The notes under the pieces: model-generated | What the model was told of the DNA's origin: nothing | Databases searched by the model: none | What the model saw: only the letters and a program-made list of their open reading frames with translations | Assembly (NCBI RefSeq): GCF_018691265.1 | Contig: NW_024881322.1 | Span: 1,550,001 to 1,614,000, forward strand | Direction: 5' to 3' | DNA from: Tyto alba | Taxonomy: Eukaryota > Chordata > Aves > Strigiformes > Tytonidae | DNA: 64,000 nt | Shown here: piece by piece, positions 51,437 through 63,304 of the stretch | Layout: each line of letters begins with the position of its first letter | Position numbering within the stretch: position 1 is the first letter of the stretch | Position numbers and translations under genes: made by a program

Positions 51437-51523
51437 CCTCGGCGGGAGGGGTGCGGAGCGAAACGGTGCGGAGCGGGGGGGGGGGGGGGGCTGAGCTGGT
51501 CCCGGACCCGCGGCCGCGCAGCG
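51437..51523 (-). other. EOMES: EOMES 5' UTR (inferred) with a C16 tract
   Basis: Inferred from a TATA box at 51554-51549 with initiation about 25-30 bases downstream. The leader would be roughly 85 nt and very GC-rich. It contains an uninterrupted C16 run (G on the + strand at 51475-51490) 39-54 bases before the ATG. Confidence 0.55.
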
Positions 51524-51548
51524 CTGCGGAGGGGCTCCGCCGAGGAGA

Positions 51549-51554
51549 TTTATA
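51549..51554 (-). promoter_or_regulatory. EOMES: EOMES TATA box
   Basis: TATAAA on the minus strand (context CCGGTATAAATCTCC), 113 bases upstream of the start codon. It is an AT-rich patch inside a strongly GC-rich island. Confidence 0.7.
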
Positions 51555-51634
51555 CCGGCGCGCCGGGCTCCTCGGGCCGCCGGGGAGGGGCTTGAGCCGG
51601 GCTGCCTCCTCACCGCCCCTCCACCCCCGCCGGC

Positions 51635-51715
51635 CCATTGGCTGGGCCGCGTGACACTAATTTAATTAGACAGCTACTAATTGGAACAAGTCACCTGTGA
51701 CTCTGGTATAATCCC
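51635..51715 (-). promoter_or_regulatory. EOMES: EOMES proximal promoter: CCAAT boxes, homeodomain-type and palindromic sites
   Basis: Two CCAAT boxes lie on the minus strand at 51641-51637 and 51684-51680. Between them lies TAATTTAATTAG (51658-51669), a homeodomain-type double TAATT. Next comes the inverted repeat AGTCACCTGTGACT (51689-51702), holding a CACCTG E-box and AGGTGA, then a TATAAT-like patch at 51707. This low-GC block is bounded on both sides by CpG-rich sequence, as expected of a constrained core promoter. Binding factors are inferred from motifs only. Confidence 0.55.
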
Positions 51716-52040
51716 CCCGCCCCCCCGCTCCCCCCCGCAACCCTTCCCGCAGCCGGCTACCGGAGGGGCTCCGGTCCACCCCCTGCCCCCCCAGCCGCTC
51801 GGAGCGAGGGGAGCGCCCGCATCGCCCCGCCGTGGCCGCAGGGAAGGGGCCGGCTTCCCCACCCCCCCAAAAAAAAAAAAAAAAAAGACCTTTTGCCGAG
51901 GCGGTACCGTCCTCCCGAACGGACAGCCGCTCGGGCATGGAGGGGAGGCTCCGTGGCGGGGAGCGAGGGATGGGGACGAAAGGAAAAACGGGTGAGGGAG
52001 CCGGTCCCAGCGCTGGCACCCAGCGAGGAGGGAGGGAGTT

Positions 52041-52060
52041 GGGGGGGGGGGGGGGGGGGG
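52041..52060 (+). repeat. Poly(G) tract, 20 G
   Basis: G20 about 0.5 kb upstream of the EOMES start site. Confidence 0.9.
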
Positions 52061-53152
52061 CGACCATCCGCTCAGCCGCTGAGACGGGGCGGGTGACATT
52101 GGCCCCCGCCACCCCCCCGCTGGCCGTCTCGCCGTTCAAACAATTCGGCTTGAGCCTCAGCTGAGCCCAGCAGCCGCCTTCCCCGCCTCTCCGCTCCCCG
52201 GGCAGCATCGTTATCGTGGGGGTGACACGTTTCACCTTCTCGGGGACGTCGCTGCGGGAGGCGGGTTCGCAGTTCCCCATTTCAGGAACTCGGCGATCGG
52301 TTTCTCGCAACCCGCGTCCCCCCCTTTCAGCATCTCCCACCGGGCAGGCAGGTTTATTACTCCGGCGGGTGCCAGATCTGTTTGGCTCTTTCTCTCGGCG
52401 CAGCAAAAAAAAAAAAAAAATTAAATTCAGAGACTTTTGCTCCAAAGGGTACGGGAACAGCACTCGGGAAGGCGAAGATGCCCGCGTGTTTTTGCGGAGC
52501 GGGCAGAGCCTGCGTGAACGATTTGCAGCTACAAATCCGCAGCCCCTCGCCCTCCGCTCGCCGCCAGCCAGCTCGCAGGGAGGGCTGCAAAAATCTGCCT
52601 CCTCCTCACGCCTGAATTTTGAGCCAGACCCGCCGGTCGGCGGGGATTTCGTTGCCTGACGGAAGGACCGGCCGGGAGCGGGGAAGCGTCCGGGCTAGGA
52701 GCGGACGAGCTGGGCACACACCCACCCACACCCCCCCGCTCCCCCCCGGGCCGTGCCGCATCGGGGCAACAGAAATAAATCGCGAACAATCGGCGGGGAC
52801 CGCCGAAGCCCGAGGGGGAGGCGCAGGCGGAGCCCGCCGGGATGCGGCTCTGGCGCAAATCGGGCGCCCGGGAGGAGGGTGGCGGTGCCCGCCGAGGCGG
52901 GGACGGGCACCGGCGGCTCGGAGGTCAGGCGGGGCTCACCCCCAAACCCCCGACCGGAGCCGAGACCCGGGGGGAACCCGTTCCTGCTGTGCCCACCTCC
53001 GGCCGCGCAAGCGGGAGCTGAGCGCAGCCGGTACTGAAATACCCCGCCCCCCCCCCAAGTACGGCACATCCCGGGTTCTCCCCGGGATAACATTTGGCAC
53101 GTTTTTGCCTTGATCTCGTCCGACCGAAGCAGACGACAAAAACGGGGAGGAT

Positions 53153-53310
53153 GGGGGGGGGTGGGTGGGGGGGTGGGCAGAAGCCCGGCGCCGCGGCATG
53201 AAGCGGAGCGGCCGCGGAGCTCCGCCACCCTTCCGCGGGCTGCCCGCGGCCGCGGAGCTGGCACCCACCGCGGGGGGTGGGGGTGGGTGGGGGGGTGGGG
53301 CGGTGGCGGG
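53153..53310 (+). other. G-quadruplex-type tracts in the CpG island
   Basis: Two G-run clusters, 53153-53178 and 53272-53310, each with at least four runs of three or more G separated by one-base loops (GGGTGGGTGGGG type). They sit about 1.7 kb upstream of the EOMES start. This meets the usual quadruplex rule; structure is not proven. Confidence 0.5.
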
Positions 53311-53599
53311 CCCGGCCCCACTCGGGACGCCGAACAAAGCGAGGAGCATCCTTGCCGGGCTGAGCCTCCGCAGCCCTTCCCGCGGCCGGCGGGGCCGGCC
53401 CCCACCCGCGGCTCCGCGCCCTCGGGCTCGGCCTTCCCGGGGCTGGGGCAGAGAGGGAAGGAGATTTCGCAAAGCTGCCCCGTGGGATTCAAGGGACTGA
53501 ATTTTACGATATCACAGACTGAAAGGGTCCCGTGATTTAAAACATCCCCGCAGGACAGGTGCTGCTTAGTTCAAGGCCGCTGCCCTTTTTTGTTGTTGT

Positions 53600-53642
53600 T
53601 GGGGGTATTTTTGTTTAATTTGCTTTGTTTTATTTTTGTTTT

Positions 53643-53680
<38 letters not shown>

Positions 53681-53685
53681 CCCCT
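53600..53685 (+). repeat. T-rich (TTTTG)n array
   Basis: GTTGTTG, then mixed TTTTATTTTTG units, then about six exact TTTTG copies (53647-53678), about 2.1 kb upstream of the EOMES start. Confidence 0.9.
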
Positions 53686-54399
53686 CCAAATCTCGGCTAA
53701 CCTCCCGTTTAACAGAGAAAGGTAGAAAAGCTTTCGATGTTGCTCAGGTTTCCTGCGGACGGTCCTGTCTCGGAGGGGGGGGGAGGTGTGTGAGGTGGGG
53801 GGGTGGTAAAGAAAACCGTGGCCGCCCTGGGAAAGGAAGAGCTTCCCAGTTTGGTTCGAAATACGCCTGGCGTGAGGCTCTCCCTAACGAACGAAAGCTC
53901 CATCCAGCTCTTTCCAGACTCGGGGTTATTCCCAGCTCAGCAGCCCGGACCCCGCAGCTCCCGCCCAGGCGGGCGCCCGGCAGGGGAGGCGGGGGCCGGG
54001 GCTGCCCCCCCCGGGACCCCCGGAGCTCAAGGCTTCCCGCAGCGCTGCGGCCGTGCGAGGGTTTGGGGGAACCGCCTGTAACTCGGGGGGCTTGTTCATT
54101 CGCTCCGGATGGTCTGGGAAGAGCTGTAATATTCGCACACACGCACCCCGCAAATTAAAGTCACCACCGTAGTCACCAGCCAAATTCTGGGGACCCGGTA
54201 TTTGTCATTCCCTCGGTCTGCAAATCTCCCCTCCTTTGGCGCTGGGGAGGCAGCCGGGGGATTGCGACATCCCCCCCCCCCCACCTCCCCGTCCCGACCC
54301 CCCTGCAAACCGGCTCCATCCCTGCGCCCTGCCCCGACCCCCCCCCCCCGGCTCTGACCGGGGACCACCGGTGCACGAAGCTGCGGGATGTTTCGGTCG

Positions 54400-56925
54400 T
54401 GTGTGGGACCGGAGATTTCTGAATGGGTCCCGCAATCTTTTCGATGTTATCTCAGAGATAACGCTGCAGAAACGGCAGAGTCTGATGAAACAGAAAGGAG
54501 CATGTTAGGTTTGTAGATCTACTAAAATAACCTCCAAACCACAGAAAGAATGTTGAAAGAAAATGCAGGTCTTTGAAGGGTTACAGATTATCATGTTTTG
54601 TTGGGCTTTATTCAAATATACTGCTGGGGTTTATTCAAATAAGGAGCATCTCTGACTCTAAAGAAGCTCTCCCAGCAGAACGCGTTTTCTGCAGCCTAAA
54701 TTGCAGTGGAGTCACGCTGTACCGAAATATTTCGTCCTTTGCTTTCGGGCTGGGATTGAGCCCTTTCCTCTTTCGTGGGAGGTCAGCGTATCGGAAAGCA
54801 GCCCCTCGCTTCAACTAATTGCTTGGACTTGTGGGACTGAAACAGTTAAACTGAAGCACCCCACTCAATAGGGCCTAGGAGGGGCAAAGAAGCTGGGAAC
54901 CATGAAACCTATTCTGTCAGGCTGTTGTACACCTATATACGTGTGTATGTACATCTATGGAAATCCATTTATAGCCATATATATCCTTTACCCTTATAAA
55001 CATGTATATGGATGCAGACACACACCCCACTGGGTCTATATGGAGACTTTCAAAATTTTGGTTATCAGGATCACCTGCCATGCTGTTCCATCACTGTATT
55101 CTTCTCCCAAAGTCCTGCTGCCACCACGGCAGGACTGGCAGGCAGTTTCTGAACGCTACATTTGAACAGTTTCCGTGAGGTACATTTTTGCCTTGTCTGA
55201 TTTTGGTTAAAAACCAGCTGTCAGGTTCTGGATGTCCTCCTCAATCTGCTAGCATCTGATTTCCAAAGCGCTTCAATACTTTCACCTTTATGTCAAGCTC
55301 ATGCTGTGATTTCACAGATTTTCTAATTTTCCAGTCATCCAGTCTGGATTTTTTTCCCCCCTTCAACTACACAGAGAGTATCTGGCTAGGCAAATGAAGG
55401 AGGATACTTCTAAATGCATTTGTGGGACTTCCATGGTTCTACCACCTTCTGGTGTCATTTTAAAAATCACTAAATCAGAGATTTTTCAGATGTTGCCAGT
55501 CATATGTAAGTGCTTCCTTTTTTAAATCTTGATACCTTCCTTTTCAAGGATGTTGAGTGCTTACAGCGCTCCGAAGAACCAAGGGGGGTATTAATATGCC
55601 TGTGCAATGCTCAGCATTTCAGCCCAACGCTTAACTTCAGTGACTATTTCTATGAAGAAGCCAGCTATACCCTTTCAGTGCCCAGGTTTTTTCATCTGTC
55701 ATATGCAGACAAGAGCCATCTCTTTCATGGCAATGTAAGGAGACTAAATTAACTGAAAATGCTTTTTATTTTCGCATGAAAGGAAGTTCTATAGCTGCAA
55801 AAACCATCAATACATTTTAGTTTATACTAAGTGGGATTTTTCAATCTGCAAGCGTATCCAATCCTGAAGATACAAGTGTACCTTAAAATCTACTTTGAGG
55901 TTGTGAAAATTTGAACCCCCAAGGGTTAAAAAGTAGAGTCAACTGTTGTTGAAGTAGATATATATGGACTTTAAATAGAAGAAATCAATAGCCCTACAAA
56001 ACCAAAGTGCTCTTATTTTCAGTATTAACTATGGATGGTGTCACATTAACAGCAATTTTACCCTTTGGTAATGAATTCAATTTAGCTGCCACTTTCTTAG
56101 CTATCAAAACCAATTAAAATAAGCAGCATACAGACATGCACATTAAAAAAAAAAAAAAAAAAGTTCATAAGTATGCATAGACGCCATAAGTAGTACGGGG
56201 CTAATTTATAAAAATGAGAAAGTAAAGAATAGCCTTATCTAGCCGATGTGTTTGAAACAGAAAGAACAGACACCAGTCCATGAATCAGAAGCTGGAAGAA
56301 ACAACTCAGTATTTGAAAAGAAAGTGCTATTCAAAGCAGCCTTATTGGTCACTTCCTTTCTCCTCCTTCAAAGAAGAATAACACCTGAAAAAACCTTCAT
56401 CTTTAGGTGTGATTTTAAATTAAAGGGAAGTGCAATGGTTAGTAGAAACTACTCAAGGTCTGATTGAATCCGTAAAATATGACAGTATAAACACAGAAAA
56501 GGATAAACATATTCAGTGCTTGGAGCGAATTATTGGCAATGGATAATTTTGCCCTGCAAGACCACACAACAGCTTCTTGTCGTTGGGCCTTTGGTACCCT
56601 GTTGACTAAAGAAAGAAAAAAAAAAGTGTGTTCGAGAAAGTGTCTTTGTCAAGCAGATGCCGCTGTCATTTTGATGAATATTTAGGAAACCTACAAGAAG
56701 TGAGATGGGAAAAGTATTAAATTGGCTTTAGCTTCCAGGTGAGTTTCTTTGCTCCAAATGGAATTGTAGAAACTTAAGGAAAGGAAGAGACTGAAATTAG
56801 GTACACAAACCCAACCATAACCATGAGTAACATTTCATATTTTGTATTATTCATGCATAGGGATCTCCAAACAGCTCTTCTTAAATGCTTGCCTTTTTCA
56901 CCCTCCAATAAGTTTAATGAGGGAT
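54400..56925. other. EOMES upstream intergenic, AT-rich
   Basis: Sharp drop in GC after the CpG island. Unique sequence with A18 at 56145 and a CATATA-rich patch (54935-55010). No gene seen. Confidence 0.45.
56145..56162 (+). repeat. Poly(A) tract, 18 A
   Basis: Uninterrupted A18 in the AT-rich EOMES upstream region. Confidence 0.95.
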
Positions 56926-56929
56926 GCCT

Positions 56930-57360
56930 AGCACCTTTTCCCTGATTTTAAAGCAAGATCACTTCCTCGTTTATAGATTTGTGCCAATTATCAGCCTGAC
57001 AGTCATGTGATAGAGATGTGAGAGCGTAACAGGATCCATGACATGGGTGTGACAGCCACAGATCCCGGCAGTTTGATCCTATTTGTATTTACAGATCTAT
57101 TACTGACAGTTTTGAACAGCTAATTTTGGCTTGCTTGCCCTGCTTTGTATCAGAAATGACGACTGAAAGAGCCTGTTTAAATCGCAGCAATTAAAATTAG
57201 CAGCTCAAATCCCGTAAAAAAATGTTCTGGTTTCTGTTCTAACACTTTAAAAAGTACAATCTCATCATGCGAAGGCCCTGATAAACTTCATGCTGCTTGG
57301 GGCTTATGATGTCAGAGCCATGAAATATTTCCTGCTGATAACATAATAGCTGAGAAATAT
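56930..57360. promoter_or_regulatory. Candidate upstream enhancer block
   Basis: About 5.4-5.8 kb upstream of the inferred EOMES start, immediately before the second CpG island. It contains an exact T-box core GGTGTGA (57046-57052), two CTGACAG MEIS-type sites (near 56997 and 57113), a GTATTTAC forkhead-type site (57085-57092) and GCAATTAAAATTAG homeodomain-type sequence (57186-57199). The sequence is unique and repeat-free by eye. Inference from motifs only. Confidence 0.35.
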
Positions 57361-57559
57361 GAGTTTTGGAGGGTTTGGGGTTTTGTTTGCTCTATGCGCA
57401 TGCATTCCGGGGTTTACAGTGGGAAAACAATTAACTCGAGGGGCTGGAAAAGCGAGTAGCAGTGGGCTACCGCGTAATCGCCGAAACAATGAGGAATTTC
57501 ACCTGATATCATTTGTGACAGCAATCAAACAGCAAGGCCTAGCGGGGAACCACATATTA

Positions 57560-58680
57560 AATAACTGCCGTGACGGGCGAGTCCGCTCTAAAAACCGGCG
57601 GAAAGGGGAAGGGGGGGTGATGTGTACTCTCAGGGAAGGTGAGAAGCTGGTTGCGGGGCTCCCCGCCTGGCGAGGGCCCTGCTTTCCACCGGCAGCCCGT
57701 TGCTCCCGGGGCCGGGATGGATCTTTCCTCCCCGGGGGAGCAGGCGGGGTGACCGGGGTGGGGGAGAGCCCAGTGGAGGGGGGGGGCCGCTCCCCCAAGG
57801 TGCCCCCCGTCAAGTGTGGGGGGGTGTGTGTGTGGGGGGCTGTGGCGTGGGGAGCTCCAGCCCCGCTCTGCTCCCCCCCCCCCGGGGACCGGCAGCAGTC
57901 GCCTGGCCGGGGGGGGGGGGTCGGGAGCGCTGCCCCTCAGGCGGTTTCAGGGTGGGGGGAAAATACCGGCCCCCCCCTCCAGCCCCGCTTTTTTTTTTTT
58001 TTTTTTTTTTTTTTAACCCGTTTTCGAAGCACTCGCTGCCAAATTTTCCGACCCGAGGAAAAACCGCGCAGCTCCGCCACCCCTGCAGCGACCGCGGGGA
58101 GTGGCCGGCAGAAACACACCCCACACCCCCCCCGAGTAAAAAAAAAAAAAGCCCCGGGGGGGCCCGGCCCTGCGGCAGCGTGTGCCGGGCCGGGGGCTGC
58201 AGCCCCAACCCCCGAGCCGGGCAGGGGCGGGCGATCCGGCCGGATTAACGCCGAGCGCTTTGAAGTCGCGGTGTCGCATGTGATCCCACGTCGGGGTTCT
58301 CGGGGGGGGGGGGGGGGGGGCCCATTCAGTTGTTAATTCCCACTAAGAGTTTGTAAGCACCTGAGCTCGCCGACCTCTGCGCCTTCAAAACAAGTTTATG
58401 CACGCAGATAGCTCCGAAATTACCCACCTGGGTACCAGCAAGACCAAAGGCGGGCAGAGTCGTTAGAAAAGAATAAGGAGCAAAGGGGCGCTTTCTTGGC
58501 CGCGTGAATTTCGGCTCGGCGAGCCCTTGGCGAGGAGCGGCAGTTTCAAAGGTGTGCGCACCTGCGGAGCCTGCGCCCTGCGGAGCCCGGGCTGCGCTGC
58601 GCTGCGCTGCCGCCCCGCCGGGGGCTGCGGGGGCAGGAGGCCGGGCCTGGAGCCCTGCTCTGCCTACGTGGGCAGAAAGA
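57560..58680. other. Second upstream CpG island, function unknown
   Basis: GC-rich, CpG-dense block about 6-7 kb upstream of the EOMES start, containing a 19-nt G run (58302-58320), a T27-type tract near 57989-58014 and (GCTGC)n near 58595. The long + frame through it translates to Gly/Pro/Arg low complexity and a Phe run, so I do not call a protein. It could be a promoter for a non-coding transcript or a Polycomb-type island. Confidence 0.45.
58302..58320 (+). repeat. Poly(G) tract, 19 G
   Basis: G19 at the 3' side of the second CpG island. Confidence 0.9.
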
Positions 58681-58963
58681 AGGAGGAAAAAAAAAAAAAA
58701 AAAAATGCAATCAAAAAGACTCAGCTTTCCGTCAGAAAAAAAAAAACATAAACTGAGGAGGAAACCCCGGTGAGGTGCCCCCTCGCTCCGGGCAGGAAGA
58801 GTTTTGGCCATTGCTGCCAGCTCTGCAGTATTGTTCGTCTCTCTTTTTTTAAAATTTATTTACTTAAGCAGCAAAGATTTAGGACATATATACGACAGCA
58901 GAACCAAGTTATGTCACGAAGAAATAAAAAATGTGATTGATTCCCCCCACTCCCTTCCCCCCT

Positions 58964-58990
<27 letters not shown>
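58964..58990 (+). repeat. C19-A8 homopolymer junction
   Basis: C run 58964-58982 followed directly by an A run. Confidence 0.9.
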
Positions 58991-58995
<5 letters not shown>

Positions 58996-61900
58996 TCAAC
59001 CAAAAAACTCAGCCACCCTTCACAACAGAACCGATCGCTGCTTTGCCACCATAATTTGCTTCTCGGTGACACAAGGACAATGTGAAGGGATCCCTGCACC
59101 ACTTCTCTCCAATTAACTTCAGTGAGTGAAGTACGAGCACCGTTTTTTTTTTTTTTTTTTTTCTAGCACAGATGATTGTGTTGATTCCTAGCACATTAGT
59201 GAGGGAAAATTTTTGGCTTGAAGAATTTGAGTTACACAGATGAGAACAGACAAATGAGCAACGTTACGGAAAAACTTTAAACCATCTCACAAATGCATAT
59301 TCTTTCCGTTTTTTGACTATACTCTTTCCTTTCTCCACTGTTCCGGTTTCAAGCAGTTACTGGTTCTCCTGTTGCCCACAGCTATGGGTCGAAGGGCAGA
59401 AAAGGAATGGATGTAATGAATGTAAAAAGGATGTGGGGAAAAAAAGCCTTCTGATCTTTTGTTTTAGGTGTTGATCTAAATTAAAATACAACTCCCTTTA
59501 GTATGACCCATTAAAAAGTAGCAAGGAGCTTGGTGTGAGCAGTCGGCCCCCGATGTCCACTGGGTGGTGAGGCCTTGGTAAACATGCTGCTATCCTGGCA
59601 ACATTTTTGCCTAGTTTACACCTTATTCAGCCCTACTCCAGCTAAAATCCCCCCTTCCAATTTCCCTTATATATAGCCTAAGGCGTAGGGTTTGACAGCT
59701 GTGTAATGAAGGCGCAGGTAGAATGCAGAATCCCAGCATGAGGATAGAGATGGGGGGGCTGTGCCCCTCCATCCCGCGGGGTGGTGATGGATGTCTCGTG
59801 CTGGGGGACAGCCTGGGAGCTCCTGGGAGGAATCCCTGCCTCTGCTGCCCCAGCTCCAGCTCGCTGTCCAGCCTTTCCTCCGAAATGACACGCGAGTGGG
59901 GGCGAAGCGGTCAGGCCAGCCGGCGAGGGATCGCGGCGTGCGTTTCCTTCGGCCGAGGCATCTGTGAGAGCAGGAGCCTCCCCACGCGTGGGGCAGGTGA
60001 GGACCAGCAGCCGAGCAGGGCAGGGGCCATCCTCCCCTCTGGCACCAACCCCTGGGAGAAGGAGTGGGCTATCGCAGGGTCCCAGCCTGCGCTGTCGTGG
60101 GCCGCGCCACGGGCAGCGATTTGCAAGTGGCAGAGCCCGACCCAGAGTGACTAACTTTGCAAGCCAGGGTAAGCTGTGTTGGATTTGTGTTTGAGCATTT
60201 GGTTGGAGCTGGGATACTGGCGTGCTCCTGCCAGGCAAGAGCTCTTGATGCCCGCCCAGGGCTCAAGGACTGCCTTGGCCAATTATTTCATCACTTTTCT
60301 ACATGTGGTGTAGTAGGTGAGAGGTCCTAAGGGATGAGTTTTTACTGCATTGCCTGTTTCTGAACGCTAACAACTCTGGGGGATATCTGATGAAAGGTGG
60401 ATGTTAGGAGCCCCCCAAATAGAAGAAATGCTAGAAATCCACCTTTAAAGCAAAACAATAAAGCAGCCTACTGCAAGCGTGGAAAACCATCCCACCAGGC
60501 AGCAGTTACACAGGTTTCCATAAAAAAAAAAAAAAAAAGCAAAGCAAGCCTGCATTTCCATCTGGTAGCAAAACAGCTCCAGAAATAATTGTCCATTTTG
60601 CTTCACCTTTCCCCTGCTGGGGTTTTGGGTCTCGCCTCTGACATTGCATGGCACCTCATTCAAGTGCTGAGGGGCGGGTGGTGCCCCCGAGGGCAGGGCC
60701 CGCGTGGGGACCAGCACCGGCCCAGCTTCAGGGGACACTAGTGGGCGACACCGTGAGCCGTCGTCCTGGTCCACTGAGCACCCCGCCAGTCCCTGGGGCT
60801 CTCCGATTCCACGCTCAGAGCAAGTGGCCAATTATTTTTCTGTCTGAAGGAGTCCGTGATGTGGCAGAGAATGACAGCTCCGAGGGAGAAAACACCTCTT
60901 CATTAAAAAGTGCTGCTAAGCACACTGAACATCCAGATCCCAGCACCCAGTTGCACAAAGGTTAGGATGAGAGCCAAGAAATTATGGACTTTCACAGATT
61001 TTTATATATGCACATATATATGTATGCGTACAATGTACACGCAGACACCCATGCACACACACACAAATCTACAGGCTCCCTTTCAACACAGGGTGGCCAA
61101 AATCCTTTAAGTCTCTACTCAGGCAAAACTCCTGCTAAAGTCCAATTTTACTATTAGTTTTGATGTGACAGGAATCACCTAGGGAAAAAAAAAAAAAACA
61201 AAAACAAAAACAAAACCCCCCAATTAATCTAGTTACCAAATGCAAGAAGAGACTCAGCTTCACAGAAACAGAAATGATTGGGGGTGTGTTGAGGGGAAGA
61301 CTAAAAAGAAAAGAGAAAGCAATAACCTGTGTCTTGGACACCTCTGTCTGAAAGGTTGCAGGGAAGAGTGGGCCAGGCTGCTACATTTTGTAGGTTCCAT
61401 TTGATTTCACTGCCTTTTAAGTGATTTTAACGACTGCATGAATTGATTTTAATGAATTTCTACAAAAGACCAAAATACGTAGGAATCGTGTGACAATGCA
61501 GAATTGGATCTCCGGGTGAAGCGCAGCGTGCTGCGGAAGAGAACTGCTCTGCCGCTGATACCAAAGAGAGCTCAGGATGGAAGCTGCGTTTTGGGATGTG
61601 ATTTTTAACAGCCGTCGCTTTCTTTTCCTTCAGAAATTCGGAAAGGCTGAGAGAAAAGGAGGCACACGGAGGAAAAGATGGGAGAAAAAGCGGGTGACAT
61701 CCAGGGCTGCAGCACGTCAGGAAGGTGGAAGCCGTCGTGCCCGCAGTGGCTCTGTGAAGGACCGGCAGAAGTGATCCTTTAGAAGCAGCCCTTACCCGAC
61801 CCCTCACAGCCCGGCAGCTCTCCCGAGCCCGTTCCCTGGCTGCCTGCACAAATGCACCGAGCTGCCCGGGCTCAGCAGGTTGCTGCCCGTCGCCCAGCGA

Positions 61901-63304
61901 GGCCCAGTTACGAGCCCAGCTCTTGCTTTGCCTCCCCCCAGGAGGGTGGCCTCGGCGGGGTGCTCGGAGCATCACACCGCCAAGGCTGCTTTGCAGGCAA
62001 GCCCCGCTCCCCCTTGCCCCCGTGTCTCGGGGAAGCAGGAAAACCTTCAGACAGAGTGAGGGCAGGGCAGCACGCAACCCTCTGCTTACGGCCATCTCGT
62101 TATTTGAAGGGGATGTACTGAGATAAACCGCCACCAGTTCCCTCAGAACTGGGAGAATATTCCAGCTGAGCTATAATCCGGTGGTGCAGCGATGAATAAA
62201 GAAGGGGATGGGCTCACATATTTGTTGTTCAAGGCCAGACAGTGAGAAATGTGGAAATCCTGTGCTGACCAAATGGATAAACCCCTGTGACTCTGCCCTT
62301 ATTTACTGACTTGACAGATTCATTAAACACAACCTTTTTCTAAACTTTCCTGCACTTGTATTTTGAAATTTCCACCTCCCCGTGTCCCCTCACCTGACCA
62401 TATAACAACGTCTTTCTCAACATCCTAAAGAAGGAATCCAACAAGGCAGAAGTGTTCAAAATATGGAAAATGGTTTATTCTTTTCCTAAATAACTTACCG
62501 ATGATATCCACTTGTTTTCAGTAAAGATTTTAAGCCACAATCACTTATTTTCAGTAGCACTTTAAATCCTGCAACAGCGCATCTTGGTTCTGACGCAGAA
62601 CTGCTGGGTTTTGGTTCCACAATATTCCTACTTGATTGTTTTCTGCTTTAAATGCACTGTAACGTAACCATAACAATATACCGCTTTTCCATGCTTAGCA
62701 TATTCATTACCTCGTCTTCCCCTCAACTTCTCGATTTGCATGCAAGAAGTCTGTGCCAGAGAGAATGCAATCTGCAAACCAATAAAATCCAGTCCCACGG
62801 GAGGAAGGAGTCAAGGCGGTACGTGTTGCTCAGGTCAAGAATACGGAGCGCACGCGAGAGCGCAGTCCTGCACGGTGTGGAGGGCCCACGGCCCAAGCGC
62901 AGCGTGCCAGGCAGAGAAGAGCTGTTGCAAGAAGCAAGGAAAGGGCTCTGGCTGCCGTTCCACCAGGCATTATTGGCTTTCTTGACAAAACCAGAGCACG
63001 AAGTGTTTCCTGGCGGTTTCCTGCCCACTCGTACAGCTCAGCTCTCTGCCCCTCAGGTCAGCCTGTATGAACATCTGGAGGACTGCTGTAAATCAAGCCC
63101 CGGGGGGTAGCTCTGCTCAATAATCACCCCTTCCCAAAACGAAGCGGCTTCAACCCTGCTTGCTTCAGCGGTCACGTTCAGCGCGCGGTCTTACCGACAG
63201 CCTCATCCCCACGACGAGGGCGACCAGCAGCGTTTTGGGAGCACAACCCAAGAGCCGTCGGGGGAGAAGCTTCCTCCGCCGGTTTCCCAGGCGCCCCCGT
63301 GGAA

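Larger units (their letters stand above)
49640..54400. other. CpG island over EOMES promoter and 5' exons
   Basis: Dense CpG and high GC from intron 3 through exon 1 to about 2.9 kb upstream of the start site. It includes long G/C homopolymers (49740-49759, 51475-51490, 52041-52060). Broad CpG islands of this kind are typical of Polycomb-regulated developmental genes. Boundaries are by eye. Confidence 0.7.

Noticed and set aside
50054..51595. 513-codon + strand frame
   Set aside because: It is antisense to EOMES exons 1-2 and intron 1. The translation is Gly/Arg/Pro low complexity caused by GC-rich codons of the real gene.
50655..51638. 327-codon minus frame overlapping EOMES exon 1
   Set aside because: Alternate frame of exon 1 with Arg/Pro/Gly-rich composition. 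The family match lies in the other frame.
53490..53560. Possible CR1 3' fragment (ATCACAGACTGAAAGGGTCC)
   Set aside because: Only a short resemblance to the CR1 'ATCACAGAATG..AGGGACC' stretch; the terminal ATTCTATG repeats are absent.
57359..58336. 325-codon + strand frame
   Set aside because: Runs through homopolymers (Phe run, Gly run) in a CpG island with no family match. Low stop density follows from high GC.
61460..62134. 224-codon minus frame
   Set aside because: No recognisable domain, Arg/Ala/Ser-rich, GC-rich patch, no promoter or splice context.
62652..63110. 152-codon + strand frame
   Set aside because: Varied composition but no family recognised and no supporting signals.
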